A stretch of 32,189 bases of DNA from an uncultured Oscillospiraceae bacterium (GCA_947626585.1 CANQSU010000014.1:1-32189), one strand, 5' to 3'. Counted from the first letter of the stretch, positions 7,194 to 15,488 are shown. Numbers and translations are program-made. Notes: a model not told the origin generated them from the sequence alone.

Positions 7194-7832
7194 TCACCCG
7201 TCGATGCCGGGGATCCGGCCTTTGTCGTACATGTCCGCAAATTCTCGGAGCGTGTTCCGGACGGATTCGGACAGGGTCTCGGCGTGTTCGTCGGCGTATC
7301 CGCGCAGGAAATTGGCGTGTTCCGAGGTTGATTTTTCATAGGTCCAGTCGGCGTCGCCCGGCTCCATTGAGTTAAACGCGTCGGTCAGGTTCCGGAGCTC
7401 CACGGTCGTGTCGCCGTTTTCCGGCAGGGTGAAGCGGCCCTCGACGTTGGCCGTGGTCGTGACGCGCACGGCCAGGATGCGCCGGTAGTCCCGTTCGGGA
7501 TGCAGGTAGTGCGTGTAGTGGTCCCAGCAGTCGTTCTTGAGCCTGGACATGAGGAAGCCAGTGCCGTCCACGCCGTTGCGGCGGATGCCGAAGACGATGA
7601 TCGAGTCCTCACCGGGCTCCACGGGATGGGCGGAGATCAGATTGTGGATGTATTTGAGCTCGTAGAGCATGTCGCCGGCGTAGCTTTCGCAGAAGCGGCC
7701 GACGTCGTGGATCAGTGCGTTCAGGATGCTGGAGATGTTGATCTCGTCACGGCCGAGGCGGCCATGCTCGATGAAGACCGTGCTGCCGTGCTCCCACGCG
7801 CTGTACAGCAGTTCTGGTGTCGGGTAGTACAT
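7194..7832 (-). CDS. Hypothetical protein, 212 aa
   Basis: I do not recognise it. It is an acidic alpha/beta protein with a central strand region (DSIIVFGIRRNGVDGTGF) and a helical C-terminal region (HAETLSESVRNTLREFADMY). An isolated IHDVG resembles an HD dyad but the other metal ligands of that family are not seen. GGAGG lies 7 bases before the start, and the gene begins just downstream of a terminator, after about 50 noncoding bases. Confidence 0.72.
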   Translation of the reverse strand: MYYPTPELLYSAWEHGSTVFIEHGRLGRDEINISSILNALIHDVGRFCESYAGDMLYELKYIHNLISAHPVEPGEDSIIVFGIRRNGVDGTGFLMSRLKNDCWDHYTHYLHPERDYRRILAVRVTTTANVEGRFTLPENGDTTVELRNLTDAFNSMEPGDADWTYEKSTSEHANFLRGYADEHAETLSESVRNTLREFADMYDKGRIPGIDG

Positions 7833-7864
7833 AGTGCGCCTCCTGTATTAAATTTTTTTTCTGG

Positions 7865-7883
7865 AAAAAAGGGGCGCCGCCCC
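7865..7883 (-). terminator. Rho-independent terminator
   Basis: Read on the minus strand, GGGGCGGCGCCCC folds into a GC-only stem and is followed directly by six T residues. It starts two bases after the stop of the 346 aa gene. The next gene downstream has its own good ribosome binding site but no clear promoter, so termination may be partial. Confidence 0.8.
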
Positions 7884-7885
7884 AC

Positions 7886-8926
7886 TTACTGGTGGTAGAC
7901 GGCGCCGCAGTTCTCACATGTCCCGTAAAATTTCTGTTTCGGCCCCACGAGGCGGCCTTTGACGCGGCCCTGGCAGAAGACGCAGGACCAGTCGGGATAG
8001 ACCGGTTCCTGGTTTTCCGCGGGCGCCTTGTATTCGTATTCCCGGCAGGACCCGATGACCTCGTTCACGAAGTCGGCCATGGATTCCGCGTCGCTGTAGC
8101 CCCAGCAGGACTCCTGCTCGACGAACTCGGACTCGTCGGCCGTTTCAGGGTCGTCATGGTCCCAGGGTTCGAACTTGGACACGACGATGCCGTAGTATTC
8201 GCCCTGCAGGTATTTGTCGTACTGGATGACCTGGTCCTTGAGTTCCTGGCGGGCCCTGTCTACGTCCCAGTCGGCCTCCCAGAGTTCCTCGGCGCGCTTC
8301 GCGTCGGTATGGATCCAGCCTATCTGGCCGGAGTCCCAGCGGTCATAGAAGTCCTCCGTCGATATGGAGAGGCCGGAATGGTCCATCAGGTACAGCGGCA
8401 TGAAGAGGTACCCGGACTGGTTTAGGATCGTGATCCGTTCCTGGGTGTACATCTCGTCGCAGCAGGCGTCGAAGAAATCACGCGGTACCGTGTCAAGGTT
8501 TTCCGGGTCCGTGACGATGACGGTGAATACGTCGTTGGGGTCGTCGACCATGGAGCCGTAGAACAGGGTCCAGGACTGGGTCTTCGCCTCCGGGTTATTT
8601 TTTACGGAGATGTGCGTGCCGTGCGGGTTGGTCTTCAGGAAGTCGTACACGGCCTTGGCCTTCCCGGGTTCCGAGAACGCGTTCTTGAAGAACATGGCCA
8701 GCCAGTTCTGGGGATCGTCCTTGGGCTGTTCGTTGCCTAATGCATAACGGCGGTGCCAGCAGGTCAGCGTGCCAAGGTTGCTTTCCCATTCGCACGGATT
8801 CTCAGGCTCCGGGTCTGCCTTTTTCTCGATGCGCCACACCGTGCCGTCATTGTCGGTGACATGGATGTGCCCGCCCTCCGGCAGGTATTCGAGCGCGTTT
8901 TTGAGGTCGAATTTGTTCTCTGACAT
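7886..8926 (-). CDS. Conserved hypothetical protein with C-terminal zinc ribbon, 346 aa
   Basis: The central region LYLMDHSGLSISTEDFYDRW then DSGQIGWIHT is a pattern I recognise from a widespread uncharacterised family on Firmicutes phages and conjugative elements (usual form LYDHSG...WDSGQVG). A following section with DQVIQYDKYLQGEYYGIVV fits the same family. The last ~33 residues hold two cysteine pairs (CVFC, CENC) forming a zinc ribbon. GGAGAGA precedes the start and a terminator follows the stop. Function is unknown. Confidence 0.78.
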   Translation of the reverse strand: MSENKFDLKNALEYLPEGGHIHVTDNDGTVWRIEKKADPEPENPCEWESNLGTLTCWHRRYALGNEQPKDDPQNWLAMFFKNAFSEPGKAKAVYDFLKTNPHGTHISVKNNPEAKTQSWTLFYGSMVDDPNDVFTVIVTDPENLDTVPRDFFDACCDEMYTQERITILNQSGYLFMPLYLMDHSGLSISTEDFYDRWDSGQIGWIHTDAKRAEELWEADWDVDRARQELKDQVIQYDKYLQGEYYGIVVSKFEPWDHDDPETADESEFVEQESCWGYSDAESMADFVNEVIGSCREYEYKAPAENQEPVYPDWSCVFCQGRVKGRLVGPKQKFYGTCENCGAVYHQ

Positions 8927-8942
8927 GGTTCTCTCCTTTCCG

Positions 8943-9476
8943 TCAGTCGATGACGAAAGTGCTGACCTTCGTCACGTTATAGAACCATCCTGCGGACAGC
9001 TCTTGGAACTTGATGTCCGAGATCTGCATGTTCGGAATGATCCGGATCGTGCTTGGCGTGTTGACGGACATGACGCCGGGAAGCTGGTTCGTGATCTTCT
9101 CTTTTGCCTGGTCTACGTCGTAGGCCATGACAACGCCGGTGATGGTACGGGTGATGGGCTTCTCGGACGTCTTTTGGGGCTGGGAACTGAGGACGACGTT
9201 GGCACGGAACAGCCTTGGCCGCTTCACGTGCTCGGCGAAGAGCACCCTCGGGTCGTAGCGCTTTTCCCTTCCGGCGATCTGGACGGCCTCGTCCTCGGAC
9301 TCGGCCAGGAACGTGCCAATGTAGGCGTATGGCTCGATGTCGTGGCAAAGATTTTCGGTTTCTTCGGACGAGAAATCCAGGTTTTGGAGCTCGTCGTCGG
9401 TGAGCCCGCTGGTGTCGATCATCTGTGCGTCACGGATGTAGTATGGGTCCATGAATACGTTGAAAAGTTCTTTCAT
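8943..9476 (-). CDS. Hypothetical protein, 177 aa
   Basis: Unrecognised. It carries two similar strand-helix elements, FLAESEDEAVQIAGREKRYDP (residues ~54-74, here split as FLAESEDEAVQIAG and REKRYDP) and GVVMAYDVDQAKEKI near residue 115, the shape seen in small alpha/beta proteins where a strand is followed by an acidic DEA helix. No catalytic residues stand out. A short GGAG lies upstream of the start. Confidence 0.7.
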   Translation of the reverse strand: MKELFNVFMDPYYIRDAQMIDTSGLTDDELQNLDFSSEETENLCHDIEPYAYIGTFLAESEDEAVQIAGREKRYDPRVLFAEHVKRPRLFRANVVLSSQPQKTSEKPITRTITGVVMAYDVDQAKEKITNQLPGVMSVNTPSTIRIIPNMQISDIKFQELSAGWFYNVTKVSTFVID

Positions 9477-9485
9477 CGTTTACTC

Positions 9486-9956
9486 CTATTCGTATTGGTA
9501 GAGCAGCGCGTCGTATTCGTAAGTGTCGACCAGGTCCGAGTACCGGTACAGCCATCTTAAATAGTCAGGCCAGGTCCCGGAATGGCGGTTGTTCCGTTTC
9601 GTGTGCCAGTCCACGTAAGTCCTGCACCCGAGGCGGCGTGCCGCGGCGAACATTTTCTTCAGGGATTTTAACTGGTCCCGGGTCGGGAGGCCCCAGAGCT
9701 CGCAGCAGTAGTCCGTCGTCCCGCAGCAGATCCGGATGTTCCCACGGCGCATGAATTTCTTGATGTAGATATAGGAACTGCCTGGGTCCTCGAATTTCGA
9801 GTGCTTGAAGAACTCGCTGATCTCGTGGTGGTCCAGGTCGCGCTGCCAGCCCTCTTTCGAGCCGTTGACCATGGTCCCGTCCTTCAGCATCCAGGCGGCG
9901 AATTCCGGGATCGTCGTCCCGCCGTATTTTGCGTATAGCCTTTCTTCGATCGTCAT
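9486..9956 (-). CDS. Hypothetical protein, 156 aa
   Basis: A basic and aromatic-rich protein, with IKKFMRRGNIRICCGTTDYC and, near the end, PDYLRWLYRYSDLVDTYEYD. It is not one I can name. I chose MTIEERLY at 9956, which has AAGGGGA upstream. An in-frame ATG at 10028 would add 24 residues but has no ribosome binding site. The stop is TAG. Confidence 0.7.
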   Translation of the reverse strand: MTIEERLYAKYGGTTIPEFAAWMLKDGTMVNGSKEGWQRDLDHHEISEFFKHSKFEDPGSSYIYIKKFMRRGNIRICCGTTDYCCELWGLPTRDQLKSLKKMFAAARRLGCRTYVDWHTKRNNRHSGTWPDYLRWLYRYSDLVDTYEYDALLYQYE

Positions 9957-10029
9957 GTGCCGTGATCCCCTTTTATTCTTGATATGGGCATGTTGTGCGC
10001 GCCCGGTGTTTCCGGTCGCCCTTTCCATG

Positions 10030-10063
10030 AGGCCGGACCGGCGCGCCAGCGACGGGCCGGCCT
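10030..10063. repeat. Inverted repeat in 118-base gap
   Basis: AGGCCGG and its complement CCGGCCT face each other across about 20 bases between two genes. No T-run follows on either strand, so it is not a standard terminator. The rest of this gap shows no promoter or small gene that I can support. Confidence 0.4.
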
Positions 10064-10074
10064 TTAGCCCAAAA

Positions 10075-10533
10075 TCAGGTTTTCCGGCGGGGCATTTCCA
10101 GGCCCATGCGCGCCGCGGCGACCTGGGTGAACTGGTACGGCGTGTCCGCAAAGTCCAGGGAGATGGGCGTGATGACGCCGCGGTCCGACAGGGCGGCCTG
10201 GAATTCATCTAAGAAGCATGGCTGGCCGCTGAAGCTGATGGTCTTGATGATGTAGCCCCAGCTCCGGCGATGTAACTGGGCCAGGACGTAGTTCAGGTCC
10301 GGCATGAATTCCCGGATGCCGTCCCGCGTAAACCAGAACGTGATGGACGAGGGATCCACGTCCAGTTCCGGCGACGGCAGGCGCTCGTTGAACGGCCGCA
10401 TGAGCCGGTCTCCGATGCTCTGCCCAAGGGCGTCGGGCAGGCCCTGGAACAGGCCGATGTGCTGGTCGTTTCCCTCGAAGCTCAGCGTGATGCGCATGAG
10501 CGTTAAGTCTTTTACAAGGTCAGGCGTCTGCAT
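10075..10533 (-). CDS. Hypothetical protein, 152 aa
   Basis: Unrecognised. It opens with MQTPDLVKDLTLMRITLSFEG and has a mixed alpha/beta pattern, with a central ITFWFTRDGIREFMPDLNYVL. The start at 10533 is preceded by GGGAGG and overlaps the final 14 bases of the upstream gene in another frame, so the two are probably coupled. Confidence 0.7.
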   Translation of the reverse strand: MQTPDLVKDLTLMRITLSFEGNDQHIGLFQGLPDALGQSIGDRLMRPFNERLPSPELDVDPSSITFWFTRDGIREFMPDLNYVLAQLHRRSWGYIIKTISFSGQPCFLDEFQAALSDRGVITPISLDFADTPYQFTQVAAARMGLEMPRRKT

Positions 10534-10903
10534 CGTCCGCGCCTCCCGGTTCCGGCAGTGCCATGGCGTAGGCACGGCACACGTCGGCAATCTCCATGGA
10601 GAAATAGAAATTCGGGTGGAAGCCCTTTGCCATGTAGGTGTCGATGGCGCCGTTGGCGAACTGGATGTAGTCCAGGCGCGTCCTTTGGGCGGACGGGATG
10701 TGTTCCGCATGGATATGGGTGTAGGCCATGGCGTCCAGCTCGACGGACTGGTCGACCGTCTCCCAGCCGGCGCCCCAGGACGTGCGCCGCGCCACCGTGT
10801 CGTAGTTGTGGGACGACGAGAACAGGATGCCGCACGCCAGGTCGGCGTTCAGGCAGCCAATGGATTCCAGCTGCATGGCGTGGGCCTTCGGTGTCAGGAT
10901 CAT
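10520..10903 (-). CDS. Hypothetical protein, 127 aa
   Basis: Unrecognised protein with an Ala/Asp-rich ending (GGADDADA). The middle contains HIPSAQRTRLDYIQFANGAI and FYFSMEIADVCRAYAMAL, predicted helical. A strong AAGGAGG lies upstream of the start, about 12 bases after the previous stop. Confidence 0.7.
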   Translation of the reverse strand: MILTPKAHAMQLESIGCLNADLACGILFSSSHNYDTVARRTSWGAGWETVDQSVELDAMAYTHIHAEHIPSAQRTRLDYIQFANGAIDTYMAKGFHPNFYFSMEIADVCRAYAMALPEPGGADDADA

Positions 10904-10915
10904 GATGCTTCCTCC

Positions 10916-11077
10916 TTATCGCTTGCCCTGGCAGCGGGGCCGGGGACGCTTGGCGTTTTTCGGCTTCGGGTCGGCGCCCGGGCGGGGCATGCGCTTGTCC
11001 CGGTCGGTCGGCGTCATGTAGTACGGATGTTTGAGGGTCGAGATCTTCAGGTTCCTGGGGCGGTCTTCGTTCTTCAT
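10916..11077 (-). CDS. Small very basic protein, 53 aa
   Basis: A Lys/Arg/Pro-rich peptide beginning MKNEDRPRNLKI and ending in RPRPRCQGKR, likely unstructured and able to bind nucleic acid through charge. Its ATG overlaps the upstream stop as ATGA, and GGAGGA lies about 9 bases upstream, supporting this start over a longer frame that would be inside the neighbour. No family is recognised. Confidence 0.65.
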   Translation of the reverse strand: MKNEDRPRNLKISTLKHPYYMTPTDRDKRMPRPGADPKPKNAKRPRPRCQGKR

Positions 11078-11448
11078 TGCGGGTCGTCCTCCTTCTTGGC
11101 GGTCACGTAGCTGCACACGCCGGTCTGTTGCATGGGTATGAGCCCCTTGGTGCGCATATGGTGGTATGACGGGACGAGGTAGGGCCAGTCCGGTTCCGAG
11201 AGTTCCGGGTGCGGCTTCATCACGCCGTCGATGCGCACGACCAGCGTTGGTTTGCAGTCTGAGATGGGCCTGGGGTCCAGCGTCCTTGAGAAGTTTTCGT
11301 TCGGGTTTTTGTACAGGATGAGGTCCGAGACGTCGACACGGACCGCCTCCAGCCTGTCGTCCAGGCTGTTGTGCGTGTAGAGCCTGTGGTCCGCCACGGG
11401 GTCGCTGGGTTTCACGGACGGGTTCTTGATGTACCTGTACTGGGGCAT
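11074..11448 (-). CDS. Hypothetical protein, 124 aa
   Basis: Unrecognised, Pro- and His-containing protein beginning MPQYRYIKNP. Short strands such as LEAVRVDVSDLILYKNP and PTLVVRIDGV suggest a beta fold. GAAGG precedes the start. It lies four bases after the upstream gene and overlaps the next gene by four bases. Confidence 0.7.
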   Translation of the reverse strand: MPQYRYIKNPSVKPSDPVADHRLYTHNSLDDRLEAVRVDVSDLILYKNPNENFSRTLDPRPISDCKPTLVVRIDGVMKPHPELSEPDWPYLVPSYHHMRTKGLIPMQQTGVCSYVTAKKEDDPQ

Positions 11449-11452
11449 GTCT

Positions 11453-12391
11453 TTAACCTTCTTTCATTGTGTCATAAAATCCGCGCAGGATCTCCCACCC
11501 GAGCGGGATGATCGTGTCCATGGCCATGGCGAAGTCTTTTTCCGGCTTGCCGGCGGCGGCGCGCAGGGTCCGGGCCGTGTCCTCATTGTAGAGCATGGCG
11601 TTGCGGTATTCCCCGACCTTGGAGCGGAATTTCGCGGCGCGGTCCTCGTCCATGTCGGAACAGGTTTCGATCAGCGCTTTCCGGTAGGCTTTCGCCAGGA
11701 CCGGCTGCAGGTATTTGTCCAGGACGTTGTCCCAGGTGTCGTTGTCGGTCATGGCCGGGGTCATGTCGAGCTCGAACTTGTCGGCCAGCATGTCCAGCAC
11801 GCCGCCCCATACCTCGCCCTCGCGGGCGCCGGGGATGTCGTCCGGTTCCAGGCCGTAGTCGTCGAGCCAGTTCACGATGTGTTCCCCGGCGTCCTGGGTG
11901 AAAAAGGCGTGGCGGACGTCGCGGAAGATGTGATCCAAAAATTCCGTGGGCAGGGCGTTTTCCAGTTCGTCCTGGCGGATGTAATACCCGAAGGGCGCCT
12001 CGCCGCTGCTGGAAATTTTGATTGGCAGGGCGACGCTGTCCTCATGGTGATAGGCCATCAGGAAGCCGTCCGGGACGGCCGCATGGTTTTCTAATCGTTC
12101 GGCCATGACACAGATGCTGTCCGCCGTCACGTCGGTGTTTGGGACGGCGCTGGTCGGCTCATGGGCGATCATCTTCCAGACGCCTTTTGTCAGCAGGTTT
12201 TTCCGCCAGCCTTTCTTCTCCGGAAGGCCGAGGAATCTCGGCTGGAAGTTTTTGGTTTCGCAGGCCAGCATGACTTTTCGGAAATCCTCGTCGGATATCA
12301 GGCCGTGGATGACGGCGTCGTTCATGGTGATGAAGCCGTCCTGGTTGTAGGAATAAAAGATCTTGGTATTATTCAGTTTCGGCTGGCTCAT
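11453..12391 (-). CDS. Hypothetical protein, 312 aa
   Basis: An acidic, largely helical protein that I do not recognise. It has HIFRDVRHAFFTQDAGEHIV in the middle, a Trp-containing acidic stretch, and ends in helices (RTLRAAAGKPEKDFAMAMD). I chose MSQPKLNNTK at 12391 because AAAGGAGG lies 8 bases upstream; this overlaps the end of the preceding gene by 23 bases. It is one of the longer unknown genes of the window and is a candidate for structural modelling. Confidence 0.72.
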   Translation of the reverse strand: MSQPKLNNTKIFYSYNQDGFITMNDAVIHGLISDEDFRKVMLACETKNFQPRFLGLPEKKGWRKNLLTKGVWKMIAHEPTSAVPNTDVTADSICVMAERLENHAAVPDGFLMAYHHEDSVALPIKISSSGEAPFGYYIRQDELENALPTEFLDHIFRDVRHAFFTQDAGEHIVNWLDDYGLEPDDIPGAREGEVWGGVLDMLADKFELDMTPAMTDNDTWDNVLDKYLQPVLAKAYRKALIETCSDMDEDRAAKFRSKVGEYRNAMLYNEDTARTLRAAAGKPEKDFAMAMDTIIPLGWEILRGFYDTMKEG

Positions 12392-13172
12392 TTTCGCCGC
12401 CTCCTTTCGTATCGATGTCTGGGCCTGTCCCCACGTCCAACGGGAAGTGCAGGACGCTGATTGTGTCCCGCAGGAATTTTTGGATCTGGTTTCTGGTCGT
12501 TTTGCCGATGCCGGGGATCCGGGCCCACATTTCATCGGTCATGACGTAGGCCGTGCCGAGGGAGATCCGATGGTTCTTCATGACCGTCACGGCGCGTTTC
12601 GGCAGATAGTAGCGTTTCCCGGTCCGGACCATGTAATAGTCCGAGGCGAGGTCTTCGTAGGGCTTGGGGCCGAAAGGCTGCCAGACGACCGGCGACGCGG
12701 CCCGGAGCGGGGCGATCAGGTCAGCGGCCGTTTTTATAAATACGCTGGCGCCGTGGGTGACGTCGTATATGATATTGTCCGGGGCGGCGTTGGCGTAGTC
12801 CCAGGTCGGCACCCAGTGGAGCGGCATCTGGTGTCTCGGCTGCGTGATGCCGATGGGATTGGCGACGTGGGCAAATATCGTGACGGTGCATTTGCTGAAA
12901 ACACCGTTTTCGTCCAGGTACCTGTAGCAAATGTGGCCGCAGTTGACCGGCGCGAGTTCCCCGGGGCCCTTTTTCCCGAGCTTGTCGAGGTTTTCAGATC
13001 CGACAAGGTCGTACAGGATCCCGCGGGCCGTGATGGTGCCGTCGCCGTACGATATGATCTTTTCCGGCGGCGCGAGCATGGTCGTCCCGTCCGTCTTTAC
13101 TTCCTCCTGGAGCAGGATCTGGCGGCCCGACGGGCTGAAGATGAGTACCAGTGCGGTCTTGACGTCAGGCAT
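12369..13172 (-). CDS. Degenerate Nudix-like protein with C-terminal helix-hairpin-helix, 267 aa
   Basis: The opening KTALVLIFSPSGRQILLQEE resembles the first two strands of a Nudix fold, and ARGILYDLVGSENL sits where a Nudix box helix would, but the catalytic REXXEE residues are absent. Near residue 220 MWARIPGIGKTTRNQIQKFL is a good helix-hairpin-helix, a DNA- or RNA-backbone contact. GGAGGGA precedes the start. The Nudix reading is an inference from pattern; the helix-hairpin-helix is clearer. If correct it would bind rather than hydrolyse a nucleotide-like ligand. Confidence 0.6.
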   Translation of the reverse strand: MPDVKTALVLIFSPSGRQILLQEEVKTDGTTMLAPPEKIISYGDGTITARGILYDLVGSENLDKLGKKGPGELAPVNCGHICYRYLDENGVFSKCTVTIFAHVANPIGITQPRHQMPLHWVPTWDYANAAPDNIIYDVTHGASVFIKTAADLIAPLRAASPVVWQPFGPKPYEDLASDYYMVRTGKRYYLPKRAVTVMKNHRISLGTAYVMTDEMWARIPGIGKTTRNQIQKFLRDTISVLHFPLDVGTGPDIDTKGGGENEPAETE

Positions 13173-13192
13173 ATGTCCCTCCTATTTTGGGT

Positions 13193-13221
13193 ATGCCCGG
13201 ACGGAGCCTCCGTCCGGGCAT
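13193..13221 (-). other. Strong hairpin downstream of thyX
   Basis: ATGCCCGGACGGA and its exact complement, separated by three bases, form a 13-bp stem in the 58-base gap after thyX. No U-run follows on the minus strand (ACCCAAAATAGG), so it is not a standard terminator. It could slow or block 3' exonucleases, or shield the next ribosome binding site, which starts some 12 bases later. Confidence 0.7.
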
Positions 13222-13230
13222 GGGTGTGAG

Positions 13231-14487
13231 TCACAGGATGCGGTACTGGCCCTGGCTGTAGACGAGGGTGTCGTCCTTCTTGAACATGGCGTGGTTCTCG
13301 GTCTTGTCCAGCACCGGGTTGGCCAGGACGGAGGCCGTGCCGGGCTTTATAAGCCCGATGCCTTCGGCCTGCCGGACGAACTCCTCGCCGGCGGCGTCGT
13401 CCTCGACTTCCATGATGTGTCCGCCGTCGATCGTGAGCGGCATCAGGTCTCCGTCCGCGTCCGTGACGAAGATGTAGCGGCGGCCGGAGTCGTCCGCGAC
13501 GCGTCTGGGCAGGGCCAGGTCCTTCTCATACAAACGGCCGTCGGAGTGCATGCGGAGCAGCGGGGCGGCCATGAGCATGACGCGGCGCATGTCGGGGTGC
13601 GGGGCGCCGGTGGTGCCGTAGGTCCTTAGGTTGATGATGTGCTCCCATTCGGCTTCCACGGCCGTGAGGATGATGTCGGCCTTCACTGACTGGGGCAGGA
13701 CGGCGCGGGCTTCCTGGGCGACGGCACCGTGCGCCAGCATGGACATGTAGAGGCGTTCGGCCTGGCGGCAGCCCTCCTTCCAGTCGGCATAGAAGGCGGC
13801 CTTCTTGTACAGGTCGTCCTCCACCCAGAAGGGCTCAACGACGGTGATCTCCGTGCCGAACTTGCCCTTGGAGTAATTGCAGTACCGGGTCGACTCCTGG
13901 GCGAAGCTGGCGGGACGGTGACGGACCAGCTCATGGGTCACGCCGCGGTCCACATGGAACAGGACCGTGTGCGGCAGGCATTCACGGAGCGCGTCCCAGT
14001 CGTTGTCAAACTTGCATTTGTCGATGAACTCCGTGCGGGACAGGACCTGGAAGTCCTGGTCGATGGCAACCATAGCACCATCGTAGCTGCAGCGGCCGAA
14101 GATCTCGGGGTACAGGCCGCGCATGGCTTCACACAGGCGGCGCCAAATATGATTGTGCGGGCAGGAGCTGTTTTCGAGCATGTCGTACATGGCGCGGAGG
14201 CTGGCGCTGAACTTATGGCCGGAAACATGGATGTAACGGGTGTCCTTCGGGTCCATGGTGTCCAGCATGTCAAGGAACCGTCCCGTGACGGTCATGTAGA
14301 TGAAGGCGTGCTCCAACATGGCCCCGTGGCCCTTCTGGGCGAGGTCTGTGATGAACTTCCGGGCGGATTCCGGCGTGATGCGGTCCTCGGATTTATAACA
14401 GGTGCGCCCGACCTTCTCAATGAACTGGAGCGGGCCCTGGTACTGCGCCGGGTCAAGATACTCGGCGCTGGGTTTGATGATCTGCAT
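13231..14487 (-). CDS. thyX: Flavin-dependent thymidylate synthase ThyX, long form
   Basis: ThyX makes dTMP from dUMP using FAD, NADPH and methylene-tetrahydrofolate. The signature RHRxxSx4SxR is present as RHRPASFAQESTR (residues 189-201), with LEH upstream (residue 58-60) and PHPDMRRVM later. Typical ThyX is 220-250 aa with the signature near residue 80. This one has 418 aa: about 100 extra residues lie between LEH and the signature, and about 100 residues follow the normal end (YIFVTDADGDLMPLTIDGGH). It probably helps DNA synthesis during infection. GAGGA precedes the start. Confidence 0.92.
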   Translation of the reverse strand: MQIIKPSAEYLDPAQYQGPLQFIEKVGRTCYKSEDRITPESARKFITDLAQKGHGAMLEHAFIYMTVTGRFLDMLDTMDPKDTRYIHVSGHKFSASLRAMYDMLENSSCPHNHIWRRLCEAMRGLYPEIFGRCSYDGAMVAIDQDFQVLSRTEFIDKCKFDNDWDALRECLPHTVLFHVDRGVTHELVRHRPASFAQESTRYCNYSKGKFGTEITVVEPFWVEDDLYKKAAFYADWKEGCRQAERLYMSMLAHGAVAQEARAVLPQSVKADIILTAVEAEWEHIINLRTYGTTGAPHPDMRRVMLMAAPLLRMHSDGRLYEKDLALPRRVADDSGRRYIFVTDADGDLMPLTIDGGHIMEVEDDAAGEEFVRQAEGIGLIKPGTASVLANPVLDKTENHAMFKKDDTLVYSQGQYRIL

Positions 14488-14515
14488 GGTGCTGTCCTCA
14501 CTTTCTTATTTTGTT

Positions 14516-14767
14516 TTATTTTGGGCCGTACCCGTTGGGGTCACGGTCGTTTTTGGATAACGACGGCTGGACGTTCTTGTAGCACATGCCCACATGGCCG
14601 GTGAGCTTGACGTTTCCGGCGGTGAGCTGGTTGTGCTTGAACCACTCGTTCAGGTTCTCGGCGGCCTCGGCCTTCGTGACCGGGACGGGGAAGGTGAACG
14701 GAATCGTCACCGTGCGGCTCTGCTCCTCGTCGTCAATGTCCGGGATCGGGTTTTGGTATTTTGGCAT
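14516..14767 (-). CDS. Hypothetical protein, 83 aa
   Basis: Unrecognised small protein. VTIPFTFPVPVTKAEAAENL followed by NEWFKHNQL has the strand-helix pattern of small alpha/beta proteins, and the end is polar (NDRDPNGYGPK). GAGGTG precedes the start at 14767. It lies 28 bases before thyX and probably shares its transcript. Confidence 0.7.
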   Translation of the reverse strand: MPKYQNPIPDIDDEEQSRTVTIPFTFPVPVTKAEAAENLNEWFKHNQLTAGNVKLTGHVGMCYKNVQPSLSKNDRDPNGYGPK

Positions 14768-14778
14768 ATCGTGTCACC

Positions 14779-15480
14779 TCAACTCTCGGAAAACGGTGTT
14801 TTCCGGCGGCGCCCAAGGCAGGGACGGGCAATGAGACAGGCCGGGTCGCAGTGTTCGGCTTTTGCAGCCAGGCGTTCCGCCTCGGTTTTTGAGCCGGCAT
14901 GGTAGATGCCGGCGAAGACTTCGGCCTGCGGCGCCTCCTGGATGTCGGCGCTGTCCAGGCCGAGATGCGGGTCGGTTTTTTCAAGGCAGGCGCCGTGTAC
15001 GGCGTCGGGGCGGTAGCAGACGACGAATGGCTGTGTCTTGCCGCCGAAGGACTCGATGGCGCGGAGTCGCAGGGAGCGGAGCTCGGTCTTCCACTGGTCC
15101 CGCTTGCGTTCCAGGGTGAACTCGTTGACGTCCCTGTCTGGGTCGAATTCCATCGCGTCGATGTCCGCGGATTCTTCGTCGATCAGGCCCAGGACGGCGT
15201 CCAGGATCTTCTCATGGTCAGCGGTGTGCCCATATTCCGGGACGACACCGGAGCGCATGACGAGGTCCACGTTGACCGTCTTGGTGACCTGGCCGCCGGC
15301 GTTGGCATAGCCGACGCTGCGGACTTTATAAATACCGCAGGGCAGGATCAGGTCTTTCCCAGGTTCCGCGTTGTCCAGGATGGACGGCAGGACGCCGTAG
15401 CCGCCGGATAAGTCCACCGGGGCAATGACGTCGCGGCCGTCGCGCAGGACGCGGATCTGGCTGTGTTTCTTTTCAGGCAT
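14779..15480 (-). CDS. Hypothetical protein, 233 aa
   Basis: Unrecognised. The first 100 residues look beta-rich (IRVLRDGRDVIAPVDLSGGYG; LILPCGIYKVRSVGYANAGG), the middle is a charged helix (LERKRDQWKTELRSLRLRAI), and the end has two Cys (CDPACLIARPC). The start MPEKKHSQ at 15480 is chosen over a GTG four codons earlier, because GAGG lies upstream of the ATG. Confidence 0.68.
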   Translation of the reverse strand: MPEKKHSQIRVLRDGRDVIAPVDLSGGYGVLPSILDNAEPGKDLILPCGIYKVRSVGYANAGGQVTKTVNVDLVMRSGVVPEYGHTADHEKILDAVLGLIDEESADIDAMEFDPDRDVNEFTLERKRDQWKTELRSLRLRAIESFGGKTQPFVVCYRPDAVHGACLEKTDPHLGLDSADIQEAPQAEVFAGIYHAGSKTEAERLAAKAEHCDPACLIARPCLGRRRKTPFSES

Positions 15481-15488
15481 GCCGTGCC

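Noticed and set aside
7194-7832. HD-domain phosphohydrolase reading of the IHDVG segment
   Set aside because: Only the dyad-like pair is present; the upstream and downstream His/Asp ligands of HD enzymes are not seen.
9956-10028. Upstream start for the 156 aa gene
   Set aside because: The in-frame ATG at 10028 has no Shine-Dalgarno, while the ATG at 9956 does.
10030-10063. Inverted repeat as a Rho-independent terminator
   Set aside because: No T-run follows the stem on either strand.
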